Shown here: positions 63,541-64,000 of the stretch, in pieces
How positions within the stretch are numbered: the stretch's first letter is position 1
Layout of the letters: each line of letters opens with the position of its first letter
DNA from: Microvelia longipes
Taxonomy: Eukaryota; Arthropoda; Insecta; Hemiptera; Veliidae
Length of the DNA stretch: 64,000 bases
Assembly (NCBI GenBank): GCA_018340805.1
Contig: JACMZG010001908.1
Coordinates: 34,226,294 to 34,290,293 of the forward strand
Direction: 5' to 3'
The notes under the pieces: generated by a model
The model's input: only the letters and a program-made list of their open reading frames with translations
Told to the model about the DNA's origin: nothing
Database searches by the model: none
Position numbers and translations under genes: made by a program

Positions 63541-64000
63541 GTGAGTTTAATCATCATAATATTACATTTTATTTTTTCATAAATAGTTGAGTGGATATAT
63601 GTGGATATGAGTTTCTAAACTGGACATTTTCAACATAGGTGTTTAAATGATAAAAGACGTTTGGATAACATTAGAACTTTTGGTCAGGTAATGCAAGTGG
63701 TGAAGTAACTGATTTTTTTATGAAAGGGCCTAATTGTGGGGTTATCCTAACCATAATTAAGTTCCCTGCCAATTTTTTTAAATCTGTAGTTTAATTTTAT
63801 AATTAAAAACTCACTATCAAAGAAATGTTTCACAGATTATGACCAAAATTATAACAATAACATTGATAACTATAAATTAATTTTTAAATTATAAAATCTA
63901 ATAAATGAATTACTTAATGGTGAACTGCCACTAAGAGAAAAAAACACATTTCAGCCACTGATCTCAGTATAAAACGAGTGGTTTGTTTACTCAAGGGTGC
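63541..64000. other. start of next hiw intron, nothing recognised
   Basis: AT-rich intron after exon 31. The window ends before the next exon. Confidence 0.6.

Overview
This is eukaryotic, very AT-rich DNA with GT-AG introns and a dense load of animal-type transposable elements (Ty3/gypsy, mariner, piggyBac, hAT, Penelope, Crypton-like, LINE, tRNA-derived SINE). The coding exons read as an arthropod, most likely insect, orthologue of Highwire/MYCBP2. I cannot name the species.

The window holds one recognisable host gene. From 5647 to 63540 the + strand carries 31 consecutive internal exons (about 5.7 kb coding, about 1,907 residues). They run in one phase-consistent frame with no stop or frameshift. 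The gene is highwire (hiw; vertebrate MYCBP2, worm rpm-1), a giant RING-type E3 ubiquitin ligase of the axon and synapse. The exons cover, in order: the filamin repeat (5.6-12.8 kb), two tandem SH3-like modules (12.6-16.8 kb), a Ser/Thr/Pro-rich linker (17.2-26.1 kb), two conserved helical blocks (32.6-34.1 kb), a Cys/His zinc-binding segment (35.8-42.1 kb), further conserved blocks (43.5-50.1 kb), the DOC/APC10-like domain (51.1-54.2 kb) and the helical region after it (54.6-63.5 kb). The N-terminal RCC1-like and PHR domains should lie before the window, and the RING and tandem-cysteine domains after it.

Most of the rest is intron built from mobile DNA. Upstream (1-5646) there are a small MITE and an inverted pair of a dispersed repeat. 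At 5.9-9.3 kb there is a foldback composite element and a stop-ridden Crypton-like tyrosine recombinase relic. Intron 11 is almost entirely a hAT-like element nested inside a MITE. Intron 12 holds an internally deleted mariner and a TTAA-flanked piggyBac-like element. Intron 14 holds a complete-length gypsy retrotransposon with matching LTRs but a broken pol. Intron 16 holds a candidate hammerhead ribozyme motif, an inverted repeat and a SINE. Intron 17 holds a LINE scrap, a second copy of the foldback composite in the opposite orientation, a 1.8 kb satellite with a 23-bp unit, and a dispersed element with internal tandem repeats. Later introns hold Penelope-derived sequence, two hAT-type MITEs, an 0.9 kb palindrome and minisatellites.

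The signal I find most interesting is a dispersed repeat of about 750 bp with about eleven full or partial copies here. Seven copies carry a segment resembling the internal promoter half of 5S rRNA. I saw no CRISPR array, no intact tRNA or rRNA gene, and no second host gene on either strand.
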